In this document: one piece after another, positions 11,858-22,783 of the stretch
Layout: each line of letters opens with the position of its first letter
How positions within the stretch are numbered: position 1 is the stretch's first letter
Program-made: the position numbers and the translations under genes
The notes under the pieces: model-generated
The model's input: the letters and a program-made list of their open reading frames with translations, nothing else
The model's database searches: none
What the model was told of the DNA's origin: nothing
From: Laccaria trichodermophora
Taxonomy: Eukaryota > Basidiomycota > Agaricomycetes > Agaricales > Hydnangiaceae
Length of the DNA stretch: 64,000 bases
Direction: 5' to 3'
Assembly (NCBI GenBank): GCA_018417955.1
Contig: JACTVC010000017.1
Location: 682,001 to 746,000 of the forward strand

Positions 11858-12597
11858 GGTACTTAGCTCGTTTGAACGTCGCGCAAGACTCGGACTTGTT
11901 GATTTGCCTTACTATAAGGCGCACGTGGTCTGTTCAATTCTTACGACTTTTTGTTTCTGCCTCAAGCAATTGAATGGCTTGTACCAAAGTAAATAGAGCG
12001 TCAGAAAGTAGGATCAAGCACCGTTCTAACGATGTAAAAATAAAAATAAAAAGTGAAGGTTGCCTGTGGCAGGAGCCAAAATCGCGCAATCAAGGCAGAA
12101 CGCTAATACGAGTCTGGTCCAAATGCTCGACTTTCCTCTGACTTTTACTCGAACTAATTGTAGATGTAAAAACTTTGTATTATAAAGTATATTGTAGTAG
12201 TGCGAGTGTACATCCAAAATATCTAACGGTAGGGTGGGATATTAGAGCGTCAGGACAATGTTTAAGATATGTTTTGACGACTAGAGAATAACCTTTCCTG
12301 AATACTGGCGATGGACAGCCATGTCAATCAAACTTGTATTAAGTGCATTACAGCTATGCGAGGGCGTAATCGAAATATCTAAGGGTAAGAGTGGCTATTA
12401 GTGCCTCAATATCATGTTTGACAAATGTTTTGAATTTTGGAGATCATAAGCAATTCATCACGCGACATCCCACCCATAAAGAACTTCACGAGCTCTATCC
12501 CCTATTCCAACACTTAACAAAAAAAGGGTATGGAGGATGGGGAAATGACGATGTTTATTTTTGAGAGCAGATACAATTTACGAGATCGACTATGCTA
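11858..12597. other. Intergenic, no gene seen; diverged internal duplication
   Basis: AT-rich DNA between the small basic-region gene and the viroplasmin-like gene. A stretch at about 12,214-12,281 (AATATCTAACGGTA...) is repeated in diverged form at about 12,368-12,437 (AATATCTAAGGGTA...). No coding region, RNA gene or clear terminal repeat was found. Confidence 0.5.
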
Positions 12598-13564
12598 CTA
12601 AGTGAGGTACAACGCGAAAGCAGACGTGATGGCCATATTCATCCTAGCGTGGCCTTCAACCATACTGGCAACGCGGCTGAAGACGGCATGAGAGACGCCC
12701 GTGACGAGAGGGGATGTAGTTTCCCTGTACAGAAGGTGATTAATATGGTAAAGTTGGAACGGATGCAATGACTTACCAGCCGTTAAATACACCAATGTTG
12801 CGGCCGCGAGTGATCACATAAAAAGGGCCCTCAGCGTTGGTGGCTGGGACATGATAACCAAACGGCACGGTGAGGAGGTGTGCAGGAGGCAAGATGGCAT
12901 TGGCTGGCGCGTTCACCGGAAGTATGTTATACAGCGGAACGGCTGGAGCGGCGGCAGCGGTAACAACAGCACCTCCGACAGCTGCGGTGGGCGTGGCTCC
13001 GGTGGTGACAGCCGTTTGGACTCCGATAGCGTTGGTGGTGGAAGCTGCAATAAGGAGCAGGGCGATTGCGCCAGGAGCTGCTGTAATGACTTGGGGACTC
13101 GAGGCGACATTGAGTGGAGTAGCGGCAACAAGAGTTGCAGAACTGGCAGGGCTGAGAAACCCGCTGTCACCAAGTTCCGAGAACGAAATTTCAGAGGCGG
13201 CGCTGGTGTCCGAGAGTTGATCGTTGTCCACGGCATTGCCATCACCAGTGTTAAACGCTTCGGTGCCAGTGATAACGGTGGAAGAAGTGGCAACCGTGGA
13301 GTCGGGAGAAGCGACAGTGACAGAATTGGACGATGCGAGATCCAAACCATCGCCAGGGACTGTCGCCGCAAGAGTTACCAGAGCGCGAATGATTTCTCGT
13401 GCGCCCTCTCGGGTGATGGAGAGACGGGCAAGAACATTTTCAAGGTCTGATAAACCGTCACCGTCAGTGTGGGGAGTGACTCGGAAGAGAAATGTTCAAC
13501 ACTTACCGTCCACCGACGATGGGGAACCAAGAGTGGGTGCTCCAGCATTGGGTAAGTTGGTCAT
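12598..13564 (-). CDS. Viroplasmin/RNase H1 N-terminal-like domain protein, 284 residues
   Basis: There are three exons, 13,564-13,507, 13,446-12,777 and 12,724-12,598 (58+670+127 nt), with GTAAGT donors and CAG acceptors. The start is MTNLPNAGAPTLG. The middle is low-complexity, rich in Ala, Thr, Ser and Val. The C-terminal 60 residues read GPFYVITRGRNIGVFNGW, then ETTSPLVTGVSHAVFSRV. This is the small hybrid-binding fold shared by the RNase H1 N-terminus and the viroplasmin family, which contacts RNA/DNA hybrids or RNA. No RNase H catalytic domain follows. The domain name comes from plant viruses, but this is a spliced fungal gene. It is divergent from the gene starting at 13,805. Confidence 0.7.
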
Positions 13565-13804
13565 TGAAAAGGTTCTAGCTCGTTGGAGACGAGTTGAAGG
13601 ATAAGCGAATGAGGGAATATGGTCTTTGGGTTGAGGGGTTGGGGGGAAGAAATTGGAATTGAACGCGCCTTTATCTAGAGCGAGAACCTTTCCCACAGAG
13701 GTAATAAGACGTAAGAGCCGGTAATGAGCATGCGTAGACCCAGATTGGTGTAAAATACGTACCATTTTTTTCCCTAACGCTCTCTCTCTACCCAAGAAAC
13801 CAAG
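13565..13804. promoter_or_regulatory. Shared divergent promoter region, 240 bp
   Basis: The start codons of the minus-strand viroplasmin-like gene (13,564) and the plus-strand HMG-like/Trp-rich gene (13,805) are only 240 bp apart. A CT-rich run (TCTCTCTCTA at about 13,781-13,792) precedes the plus-strand ATG. No clear TATA box was identified. Confidence 0.45.
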
Positions 13805-16318
13805 ATGCCAGACGATAATGTTGGCGATGTTGAAGTGGGGGTGTGAGTTTAAAAGGCAAAACAACGTGAAATTGATCTGACATCAAACATGCAGGGTCGA
13901 TAGAGAACCCCTTTTGCGTCCATTGAAGCGTAACTGGGCAAAAGGCGCCCGCCTCGCTTTTCTGGAGGGTTACATCGACGATTACAAAACAGGCCTTTCG
14001 ACGAAAAAGGCGTCTGGTGTGCTTGACGGCATCGTCAACGCATGGTTTGCTCGCTTTCACTGGACAGTCCCCCTCTCCGCCGAGACTGATCTTCCTGGAA
14101 TGACGCTGCCTGTCGGTCCTGATGGACACGAAACCTTATCGAAAGAGAACAAGAAGACAAAGGCTGAGGTTGTTGAGCGCGCGCGGAGTGTAAGTATATT
14201 TGGGATCACCTTAACCATCGAGTGTTCATGATCATTTTAGTCACTGTACGGCTGGTTCGAGTACCGGTGCAAGAAGACTGTTAAGCTCCCGCGCAGTGGC
14301 AAGGGAGGCAAGGACGCGATGTCCATCCTCATCTCGAGACTCTTGGGCCAGGACACCACCCCACCGAAGCGAAGCGCGCCCTGGGAGGCTTGGGCCAAGG
14401 TCCACTTTCCTGAAATGAAAGCGACCTTCAACACGGAGTTCAAGCAGAGCGGAAAACCCAAGAACTTACTTGCCTCGGCTCGCAACGAGTTCAAAATGGC
14501 AGCATTCAAACAACTTGACGAAGCCGAACGTCAGCACTGGGAGGAGGTGGTACAACAGGATCACCTTGAGCACAAGAAGCGTCTCGAAAATCTCGAGGAA
14601 GAGGGGGGCCTGATGGATCCTGCATCGGCTCAAGAGTATGTGATTTGGTTTGACCACAGCTGGCTTGCACTGACAAATGCTCTTCAGAGTCCTCGATCGC
14701 CTTCCCAACCTTTTGGGGCCACTCATTCAAATCATCGGCGAGGCAACTGGCATGCACTTGTCGGTGTTTGTCGGGGGTCCTGAGCCGAAGAAAAAGGGTC
14801 AGCTGAACATGTTTGGGTATGTTCTGTTTCATCATGAATGTTTCGGGGGCTAACTAGCTTTGAGTAGCATTCATCATGGCACTAACCTCGCGCCATCGCC
14901 AAAGGTTTGGCCCTTCGCCGAGAAGGAGAAGTGGGATATTGCTAAAGAAGCGTTTTTGAGCTATCTCTCTACGTATTACAGTAAGTCTCCGTTGTTGTTC
15001 ATTTTTTGTCATTGCTAATTATCTACAAGCTATGGAACAGCAACGCGCACGCGCAATCGCTTCATCCGCTGAACCTCCCACTGCAGGAGCGTCAACATCA
15101 TCTACCCAGCTGCCACCCACACCCTTGATACCCTCTGCCCCAACTTCCAACTCCATGGACTTAAAAACACGACGCAAGCGAAAGGCTGGGAAAAGTAAGA
15201 AGAATCCGGCAAAGAAGGCAAAGAAGGCACGGATGTCAAAGAAGGAAGACAATTCACCGATTACATCCGATGGGTCGTCTGATTCTGACGCTGAGTCTCC
15301 CACCATCGATGAGGAGGACAGCAACGACAGCAACGACAGTAACGACGAGACTGGTGATATCGAGGGAGAGGTTCCAGCTCTCAGGACCAGGTCAGGGAGG
15401 AGCAGCAAGACATCCATGGACCCGAGTCGTTGGAAGAAGACTCAACTGCCTGCTTCCGCCATCAGTGGTAACGACGTTACCATCTGCATCAATACGTCAA
15501 CTGCCAATAACACCATGATCACCAACGCTACTCCATCTGCAGGCTGGTCGAAGTCATCTCAGGCTGTGGCCCCACATTTGCTCGATGCCGGGGTTGCATA
15601 TCCGCCCCCTCCTCAAGGTGACACAGCTCACCCTCCTGATACATCGCAGTCCAACGCCGTTCCATTTCCTTCTCGGAGCGAAGCATCTCGCTCCCCTTGC
15701 GTATCACAGTTCATCGCTGCCTCTTCCATCAGAACTGACTCTGACCCATCTTGGCCGGAATGGTTTCGCGATGGTTACGACCTTCTCGCTGCCAAGGATC
15801 TCGGCGCGGCTTTTACTACAGCCCTTAACGCATACATTCAACTCGAGAGCCGCACTTCCTTCGAAGCGGGTTCACGTTCTGAGGGATTTAAACCAGCTAA
15901 CAGGCCAACTGAAGTGGCCTGGTGGGTTGCTCGAGGTCGAAAGTCACAACCTAAGATCGTCGATACGTGTGCGTTTGAGCAACACTGGTGGAAGTGGTGG
16001 AAGGGATTGCAGCCAGCTTGGCGCGAGGTTGCGGACGTCGAGGGTGCGCTAAACCCCTCCCATCGTATGTGCTCAGAGGGAGACGGTGGTTGGACCGCTG
16101 TGAACAAGCACGGGAGGAATGCATTCCTTACCGTGATGGCGACACTCGTATGGTGGGCAGAGGGCTTAAAGGATTGCGCGCAAGATCCAGGTTGGGTGGC
16201 TGCTGTCGAGGAAGTCGGATGGGTGTTGGATCAAGTGGTTTCTAGGTTTGTCCCTTTTCGCGAACTGCATACAGCAGGAGCTCTCACACGATGCAGCCAA
16301 TCCGCGCCCACAAACTAG
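13805..16318 (+). CDS. Large HMG-like / Trp-rich protein of unknown function, about 752 residues
   Basis: Six exons join in frame: 13,805-13,842, 13,895-14,189, 14,241-14,635, 14,688-14,816, 14,868-14,980 and 15,030-16,318. I placed the start at ATG 13,805 (MPDDNVGDVEVG) because splicing to 13,895 keeps the frame. Residues about 148-215 (PPKRSAPWEAWAKVHFPEM to DEAERQHWEEVV) resemble an HMG-box arrangement. A Lys-rich probable nuclear localisation region (KTRRKRKAGKSKKNPAKK) and an acidic Ser/Asn/Asp run follow. The C-terminus contains HWWKWWKGLQPAWREV and NAFLTVMATLVWW, a signature I recall from multi-copy basidiomycete proteins. Probably nuclear; no enzymatic motif is seen. The last exon may instead splice at 16,244. 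Confidence 0.65.
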
Positions 16319-17273
16319 TCTGCTGCTCACACATCGCATTCGCCACTCGCATTGATCAGCCTGGTTAGGATGCCACTTCTATTTGTGTCAGGCAAGTATG
16401 TATACGCAGACGAGTATTTAATTGTCTTGAACCCTGGCTTTGCTCATCCTCGAACTTTCTCTTCTCTCATCCCCGAACTTTCTCTTCTTGAGCTTTCTCT
16501 TCTTGCCATCTTTTCTTGTTGTAAACTTTCTTCTCCTTTTTGGACACTCTTAATATATACAAGATACCTTTACAATGTACTTCATATCTTATTGTAGAAT
16601 AATTTCTTGGTGTAATGAGGGCGGCAGCGTCGCAGAGTCGAGAAAGTCGAACTGTCACGTGCTTCTATGGCGAAGGCGCCGTGTCAGTTTGCATGGCTTC
16701 TACAATAGTACAAAGAGTGCGGAAGGGATACGGAGATGGGTAGCCATGTCAAGAATACATAGTATGTGCAGATTATGCTGTAAGAAACGACGCAGGAAGA
16801 GATTTTTTTTTAAAAAAAACATAAAAAAAGGATATCCCGCCGTGGAAAAACATACTGAATGAACAAAAGACGAGTGTGATCATTTCGGATACGAAAATTG
16901 ATTTATTGATGGAGGATGGTAGGTGCCGAAGACAAACCAAAAATAAAAAAAACAAGAATATAAGAATGCGGAAAACATATTGAATGAGTAATGACATGAG
17001 GAAGACATACTACGACTGTCATTGATGGTGTATCGAAGGAATGGAAGGTGAACTGATGGAGACGACACCAAATTTGATGGAAGCAACCTATCTGGCTAAT
17101 AATAACTCATGGGAAACATATTTGATGGGAGGAACCCGCGCAGAAATATATATATGACCTGTCTGGCTAAAAATAACTCATGGGAAACATATTTGATGGG
17201 AGGAACCCTCACGGAAATATATATAAGAGGCGGAACCATGCGGAATTACATTTGATTGCTTTTATTGTATGGA
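16319..17273. other. Intergenic; pyrimidine tract and 71-bp tandem repeat
   Basis: The stretch 16,435-16,545 is pyrimidine-rich with repeated CTTTCTCTTCT and probably belongs to the 3' region of the preceding gene. From 16,780 the DNA is AT-rich. At 17,091-17,161 and 17,162-17,230 two 71-bp units (TCTGGCTAAT...TTTGATGGGAGGAACCC) are tandemly repeated with few differences. No gene is seen. Confidence 0.6.
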
Positions 17274-18901
17274 TTAAACAATTTCTGGGTAGGAATGCCC
17301 ATTTTTTTTTCCACTTTCCCCCATGAAATGGAACCCAGACTTTTGGAAATACTGGGTAAGGCCAGTATCTGTGAAATAGGCAAAGTGGGATTCACCCACA
17401 ATATTTTGGTCAATTCTTACAGCCTGGGCTGACAAGTTGGTGTCCTCTCTTGGCATCCACCAGCCACGTCTCCCCCGAACCAAGGGCAGTATAGATCATG
17501 GCCTTTGTAACGCGTAAGTTCTACCAAAGAACATTGTGAGTTTCACGAAGGAAAAAAAATGATATGAATGAAAATCTTACCGAGTTTGTGTAAAGTTGGC
17601 CATGAAAGTCATCACAGAACTTCGCGGCGAATTCCCAGTTTCTAATGATGTCGGTATTTTGGCGGGTCTTGTGGGCAGAGCCCTTGAACGTTGAATAGCC
17701 GGGCCGTTGACTAAGCTTGCTCTGCAGTAGCTGTATTAGTCTGACCTTGTCATCAGCGTTGTCTAAGTCGACGTCGATAGACTTTGCCCTCTTCGTCTTT
17801 GAGGCAGGTGTTAAACCTAGACAGGATTGCCGGTCATGTAGAAAGAAAGTGTCAGTGATGTGAATGACCTGCCTTGTTTGACTGCCTCATCAGGCTCCTC
17901 TCCATCCGAATCATGACCTCATTTAACATTGGGTCTCATCTGAGGTACATTACAGCTCAGGAGGGGGGCAGACGGCAAAAGGACGAAAACACACCTCTTC
18001 GACTCGAAGCTGCATGAAACTCGAGTCAGCACTTGGAATATCAATCATCTCCGAGCCTTTGAGAGCGTCGAGCAGTGATTCAACCGTCCCGACAGCAAGA
18101 CACCGTGTATAACTGGCATCATGAAGTAGGTCAGGTGTTCCAATTGCAACAGGGTCTTGAGAATTGCATGGGTTAGTGGAGGGGTCCTCGAGTCATGAGA
18201 GGGCATACCAGGTCCTGTGACAATCGCCGCTGGACTCTCCTGAAGCTGGGAGAGGACATCCTTGATCCTAACCTGATAGCCACTATCCCCACATGGCTCA
18301 ATGGGAACGGTAATTTCCTGACAGGTTCTAGCATGGAAAGTATGCTGAAACCGACGGTCTTCAACGTAAATCCTTATCGTCTTCTGCAAAGTGAAATGTT
18401 AAAAGCGGTGACCTATCCGAACTGGCAGCTCACCATGGTGACGACATTAGCAAAGTCCCCTTCGTCAATAGGAAGCTCAGGCCCCCCTCCGACGCTCCCA
18501 AGTCTCCCATCGAGGTTCTCCAGTCTGCTCTCTGGTTCCCCACCGAGGTTCTCTAGCCTCCCATCAAGGCCTGCCAACTCGGCCGAAAGTCGTTCTGCAG
18601 TTGTGCCCCGCTGAGGTCCGCCCTCCGATACATCGCATTCCGGTTGTCGAGGTGTGGGCGGACGATTGCAACGATATCCCAAGGTGGGGTCCAGAAGCAA
18701 GCCTGTCAGCGTTGCTTTGTTGGTTTTGGGACCCACATGTATGGAGGATGGGAGGGGCTTGGATTTGACAAGGTTGTAGAGTTCGTTCTTCTTGAGGTGC
18801 CTAGAAAACAATCAGAAAGGAAGGCAAGAAGAGAATGCATGCACAGCCCACTTCAAATCCTCTGGCTGAAATGGTCGTCGGTCACCCTGTGCATCAGACA
18901 T
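17274..18901 (-). CDS. Unrecognised multi-exon gene (possibly damaged)
   Basis: Exon-like blocks on the minus strand run from a start at 18,901 (MSDAQGDRRPFQPEDLKW) through LKKNELYNLVKSKPLPSS (SAP-like spacing) and a Gly/Leu-rich near-repeat (GLDGRLENLGGEPESRLENL). They continue to KTIRIYVEDRRFQHTFHA at 18,360-18,389 and CQEITVPIEPCGDSGYQVR. Downstream blocks include TPDLLHDASYTRCLAVGTVESLLDAL at about 18,060-18,150, and IIRNWEFAAKFCDDFHGQL at about 17,590-17,650. Between 18,000 and 17,880 the only reading of the frame hits a TGA, so either a splice site is missed or the gene is broken. I do not recognise the family. Donor sites and coherent frames argue for a real gene. Confidence 0.45.
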
Positions 18902-18904
18902 GTT

Positions 18905-19960
18905 GCTGTGAGCTTGTGAGAAGATATGTCAAGGTGGCGCTGAGCATTGAAGTGCGATCTCACCCATGATGTCACCCTGAACCAGATAAGCAAGCCCTCG
19001 ATTGAGGAAAAAGAAGAGAGGTCTCACCGTTTTTTGGAAAGGGATCGGAGGTTTCCTCGATAGCAGAAGCATTTTCCGCTAACGAGAAATCCAAAGCCTA
19101 AGAGCCCTTCCTGCTATGGAGGTTCAAATCCGCTATCGAGCTGTTTGAACCTCTGTCTCACCTATGACATCACACTGAAACGAGGCCAGTGAGTCCTAGA
19201 ATGAGAAAAGAGCATGGTTTCACCTTTTTCAAACGAGGATCCTCATGTGTTTCCCCAATAACGGAAAGCACTGATAGCGGAAAATGCTTTCCGCTATCGA
19301 GGAAGCTGTCCTTGTTTGAGAGCAAGACGATGCGGGGATTCCGCGACTGGGGATGGGTCTTCCTCCAGGGGTGCTGGGTGTGCGAGGATCTGAAGGTGCG
19401 ATCACGGTTTCTGCATTCGTTGTGAGAGGGGAAACCTCGAGCGCGGAAATGTTGCAAAGAAAGCCTTCCGCTATCGACCTCAAGGGTGGTGTTTCTGCGT
19501 TCGCCCTCCTTTCTGGGGTTTCTCTGAGGTTTCCGCGTTCAAGCATGCAAAAAGGTCGATCGGGGGTGTTCCTGTGCAGTCCGCAATCGGTGTGCTGGGG
19601 AATCCTCGAGTGGGGGTCTCCTCGCTCCCAGGGGGAGATCGTCGCCACCCCCCGCACAGAGAACGAAGGTCAGCCTGCAGAGAGAGAGCGGTCAGCAAGG
19701 CATGGTACAGGCAAAGCAAACCTGGTTTGATTTGGGCGGGGGAAAGCTCAGAGGGAGGGGGCAGGCACGGAAGGGGGGAAAAACGGATTCATTGGGCATT
19801 ACACTAAGTACGGTATCGAGGAGGGCACGATCGCGGACCTCCAGAGCGAGGTTACCAGCGCCGTGACAGAGGTGACGCCCAGGCCAAAAACCGAGGGTTG
19901 CCAGTGTCCACGTGACGTAACCCGCCGTCACCCGGTCACGTAACCAGGCGTGATACCCAC
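18905..19960. other. No supported gene; diverged duplication with AGCGGAAA palindrome
   Basis: A segment at about 18,960-19,160 (CACCCATGATGTCACCCTGAA...) recurs in diverged form at about 19,158-19,330 (CACCTATGACATCACACTGAA...). Several CCGCTATCGA/TAGCGGAAA motifs occur, including a palindrome at 19,273-19,296. Open frames on both strands through 19,230-19,740 are low-complexity and show no recognisable domain. Confidence 0.45.
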
Positions 19961-20179
19961 TACTATATGTGGTCACGATGTGTGTATGAGTCAGGATATG
20001 TGGAGGCCACTTTTCATGGCATTCCCTTGCTCCTGTTCTTTTGAAAAGGTTCACACATATTTAATTAGTATATAGAGTGTTGCTTGCAGAGCTTTATGGG
20101 ATTTCTGAGGTGCAGGAACAACATGAAAAATGCACTCCGCATATCCTGACTCATACGCACATGTTGACCACATATAGTA
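19961..20179. repeat. Inverted repeat pair, about 80-bp arms (foldback-like)
   Basis: The sequence at 19,961-20,043 (TACTATATGTGGTCACGATG...) is the reverse complement, with about 80% identity, of 20,104-20,179. Both arms contain TATGAGTCAGGATATG. The spacer is about 60 bp. This could be a small MITE or the relic of a hairpin element. Confidence 0.7.
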
Positions 20180-20670
20180 TGCTGTTTAGTGTGCACAAGT
20201 ATAATACATTGATGTGCATCCTTCGTCGCCCTGTGTATCTTCCTCAGCCTCCGCGTATTTTTTTCATTCCGGGCAGTGCCGACTGTGAAATTTATTCAAT
20301 TTATATTTGTTTAAGTTGTTTTGGACATAATTTTCTTTCAGCCCTAACCCTAATTTCCTTCTCTATATTTTCTCCCTTTTGTCATATGTATTTTATTCTT
20401 CATGTATATTATTACTGATCCATGTCCAAAAATAGAAAAATGTTCTGTAAGATATGCAGAACAAAAAATACGTGGAGAAGAATAAAAAATACGTGGAGGA
20501 AGAGAAAAAACAAATGATGACTTGATCAACAAGTATTCGACAATCTTCAGCAGGATTAGTGGAGACAGTAGATTGCTGATCTAGACATGTTAAATTTCTC
20601 ATTTTTTTCATTTTGGGGCAAGGTTGGGGGTGGATTTTATGTTTATTCTTATATTCAACAAATTTATCGA
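20180..20670. other. AT-rich, no feature seen
   Basis: AT-rich sequence with homopolymer runs and short repeats (AAAAAATACGTGGAGAAG and AAAAAATACGTGGAGGAA at about 20,464-20,503). No gene or RNA is supported. Confidence 0.5.
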
Positions 20671-20677
20671 GTTAGGT

Positions 20678-20915
20678 GTTGGCGGGAGCTCCACGGCAGG
20701 TATACGTGGGAGAGAATTGGAGGGAAATGTAACCCTACCCTAGGGCTTATCACGAGAACTTCGAATTACAAAAGCGAATCCTGCCGTGGAGCTCCCGCCA
20801 ACCTTACTTGAGGACGCGTTGAAGCCATAACCGAAGATGCGGAAGAAGCCGTGAGAGTCTAGACCAGCAGCGGCACAGATGCAAATGCAAATCCTACCGT
20901 GGAGTTCCCGCCAAC
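20678..20915. repeat. Terminal-inverted-repeat-like GGCGGGAGCTCCACGG copies
   Basis: GTTGGCGGGAGCTCCACGGC at 20,678 faces its inverted copy at 20,780-20,802, enclosing about 80 bp. A second copy in the same orientation as the right arm (one or two changes) lies at 20,890-20,915, and another single copy at 2,578-2,605. These look like ends of a non-autonomous DNA element. No target-site duplication was resolved. Confidence 0.6.
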
Positions 20916-21815
20916 CTTACGTATCTGCAGATCTGATCTCACGTCTCTAAATAGAACATCAGGCATGACATTTACTGAGTACTGAGTACGAGTGCCCATA
21001 CCAAGTAGTGTCTATGAGATAGATGAGAATTTGGGACTGTAAGTACCGTTGATCGCATCTTTTCGTCTATCTACTGAATGACAGATTTTTTAGTGAACAT
21101 AGCGAGCAAACTCTATAACTTCAAGCACGAGCACAAAGGAAATGGGACAAGCCGTGTTCCCTTCTTTTTGTACTCCCTGGACCTCTCCAGTAGCAGATTG
21201 CATCACTCTTCCTCCCAGGATTTTGTAAACTCGGGCGTGGCTATCGTCCCCCTCTTCTTCCCCTGCGCACGTACTGCCTTCTTCCAGCGCCCGGAAGCCT
21301 TCCTCTTGAGCGTCGTCAATTCCCCATCCGAAGAAGTAGAATTTATTTTATGATCGTAGTGCGCTTAATGCCCTGCAAACGGAAATACCCCTCCGAAATC
21401 CACCCAAACCCAGCAGCGCGCTGTCAACTGGTATGACGCGGTCTGAGGAGGAGCCAAAGACGGTGTAGTATGGCGTGGCGGGACCATCGTCATGGAGAGG
21501 AAAATGAATGGGGAGTAGACGGGGAATGGGATGAAATATTGGCACCATGGCCACGTTCGCTCTGTTCCTATGCAAAGACGCCTGAAAGAGTGCACTAGCA
21601 GGCTTGAGTGATGGTGGTTTGGGAGAGGCGCAGGTGATTGCGCAGAAGAAATCGTCAAAGCTGCTGGGTGAGGATAATTTTCGACGGAGGAGTTTACATT
21701 GTTTCTCCTCCGGTTTTCCACAGGACCTTCTTTCATTTACGGGAGATTTGTCGATTTCTTTCTCTCCTCATATGTATATCTAGAATTTGAATAGCGTACT
21801 TGTTCTGTATATCAA
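20916..21815. other. No supported gene
   Basis: Reading frames at 21,078-21,353 (plus) and 21,365-21,736 (minus) have no recognisable domain and overlap each other. I see no promoter, RNA gene or repeat that I could support. Confidence 0.4.
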
Positions 21816-22350
21816 TGTCAATCCAAAGGGCTCGCATGAACCAAAAAAAACTTATTGAGGTCAATCATAAAGCAAAAAAAAAAGAACGTACATATCGGAA
21901 AGGAGGAATAAAATCGAATGTAAGTGGCGAAATTGATCCGGGGGCGGATCACCATTGGCGACAGAGGGGGAACGGGCTGGTATAAAATTGGGAAACGACT
22001 CAGTGGAGGAACAATTATGTTTTTTTGGAAAGGTTTGCGAAGTTGGAAAGTGATGCGCCGAAAGACCTGCTGAAAACGTTGAGGCAGTCGGATTGGCAGC
22101 AAATGGGGGCTTTCCGTACTCAGCAGGAGAGGATAGCAGAAGGGCTGCCGAGACGTCGAGCCTGTTGTTGAAAAAGCTGGATAGTAGGGAGCACAACCCA
22201 GAATCTGGATGGGCGTTGCGCTTGGAGCAGCGACGTGGAAGGGCGATGAAAACGGTCCATGATCTCAATTCAAAACAAGAGGAGGATAGACATTGCGAGC
22301 TCCATGACGAGCATGACGAAAGACGGTGAGCAGCAGCAAAAGTTCAACTT
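21816..22350 (-). pseudogene. Duplicated unknown gene segment, partner at 45,950-46,970
   Basis: The minus strand reads AANPTASTFSAGLSAHHFP at about 22,050-22,110. The paralogous segment at 46,090-46,150 reads DANPTASTFPAGLLAHGFP. Farther upstream the two copies share LPRRCSKRNAHPD/ARRCSFKRNTHLD-type blocks (22,190-22,240 and 46,820-46,870). Both copies have shifts and differing tails, so they are diverged duplicates of an unrecognised gene. At 22,405-22,460 a GTCCG-rich tandem repeat begins. Confidence 0.45.
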
Positions 22351-22404
22351 GTCATAGTGGTCACTTGGGTGTGGTGCGGGACGCAGCAGGGCAAAAAGTC
22401 GGGG

Positions 22405-22462
22405 AGTTGGAAAGTCCCGATTGTCCGGCCGACCGTCCCGATTGTCCGGCCGACCCTTCGTT
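22405..22462 (+). repeat. GTCCG-rich tandem repeat, left bracket
   Basis: Two 21-bp units, GTCCCGATTGTCCGGCCGAC plus one base, lie in tandem. Reverse-oriented relatives (CGGACAATGG units) occur at 26,142-26,205, so the GRF and CxC5/CxC6 gene pair is bracketed by inverted copies. A further GTCCG-rich run lies at 53,108-53,135. Confidence 0.65.
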
Positions 22463-22783
22463 CGTACGTTTGGCGCTCTGGTATGTTTCTCACGCCATAC
22501 TCTCTCTCGTCTCTATCACCTCCACACGTACGTTTTTCATGTTTTCGGTGAGTAAACGATATCGTTGCTCTCATAGCTGTGATTAACGATAAGTATAGGT
22601 GTTTCAACCACGGCGGGCCGTGGTCAACTCCACTATTCGCGTTGAGCGCTCACCAATAGTAAGGACTCCATTTTAACCATGGCTTGTAATTGACAGAGCG
22701 GATTAGTCCCACAGGACAGCAACATCTACAGTAACTCGCCCTTCCCTCCAAATCAACCTTCCGAGCTGCACCATCAGAACGCC

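Noticed and set aside
12851..13450. Long plus-strand open frames opposite the viroplasmin-like gene
   Set aside because: They are shadows of the Ala/Thr/Ser/Val-rich minus-strand exon; composition (Gly/Ser/Asp-rich) and lack of splice support speak against coding.
19115..19140. GGTTCAAATCC, a match to the tRNA B box
   Set aside because: No A box at the right distance and no cloverleaf can be folded around it; it lies in a repeated GC/AT-mixed segment.
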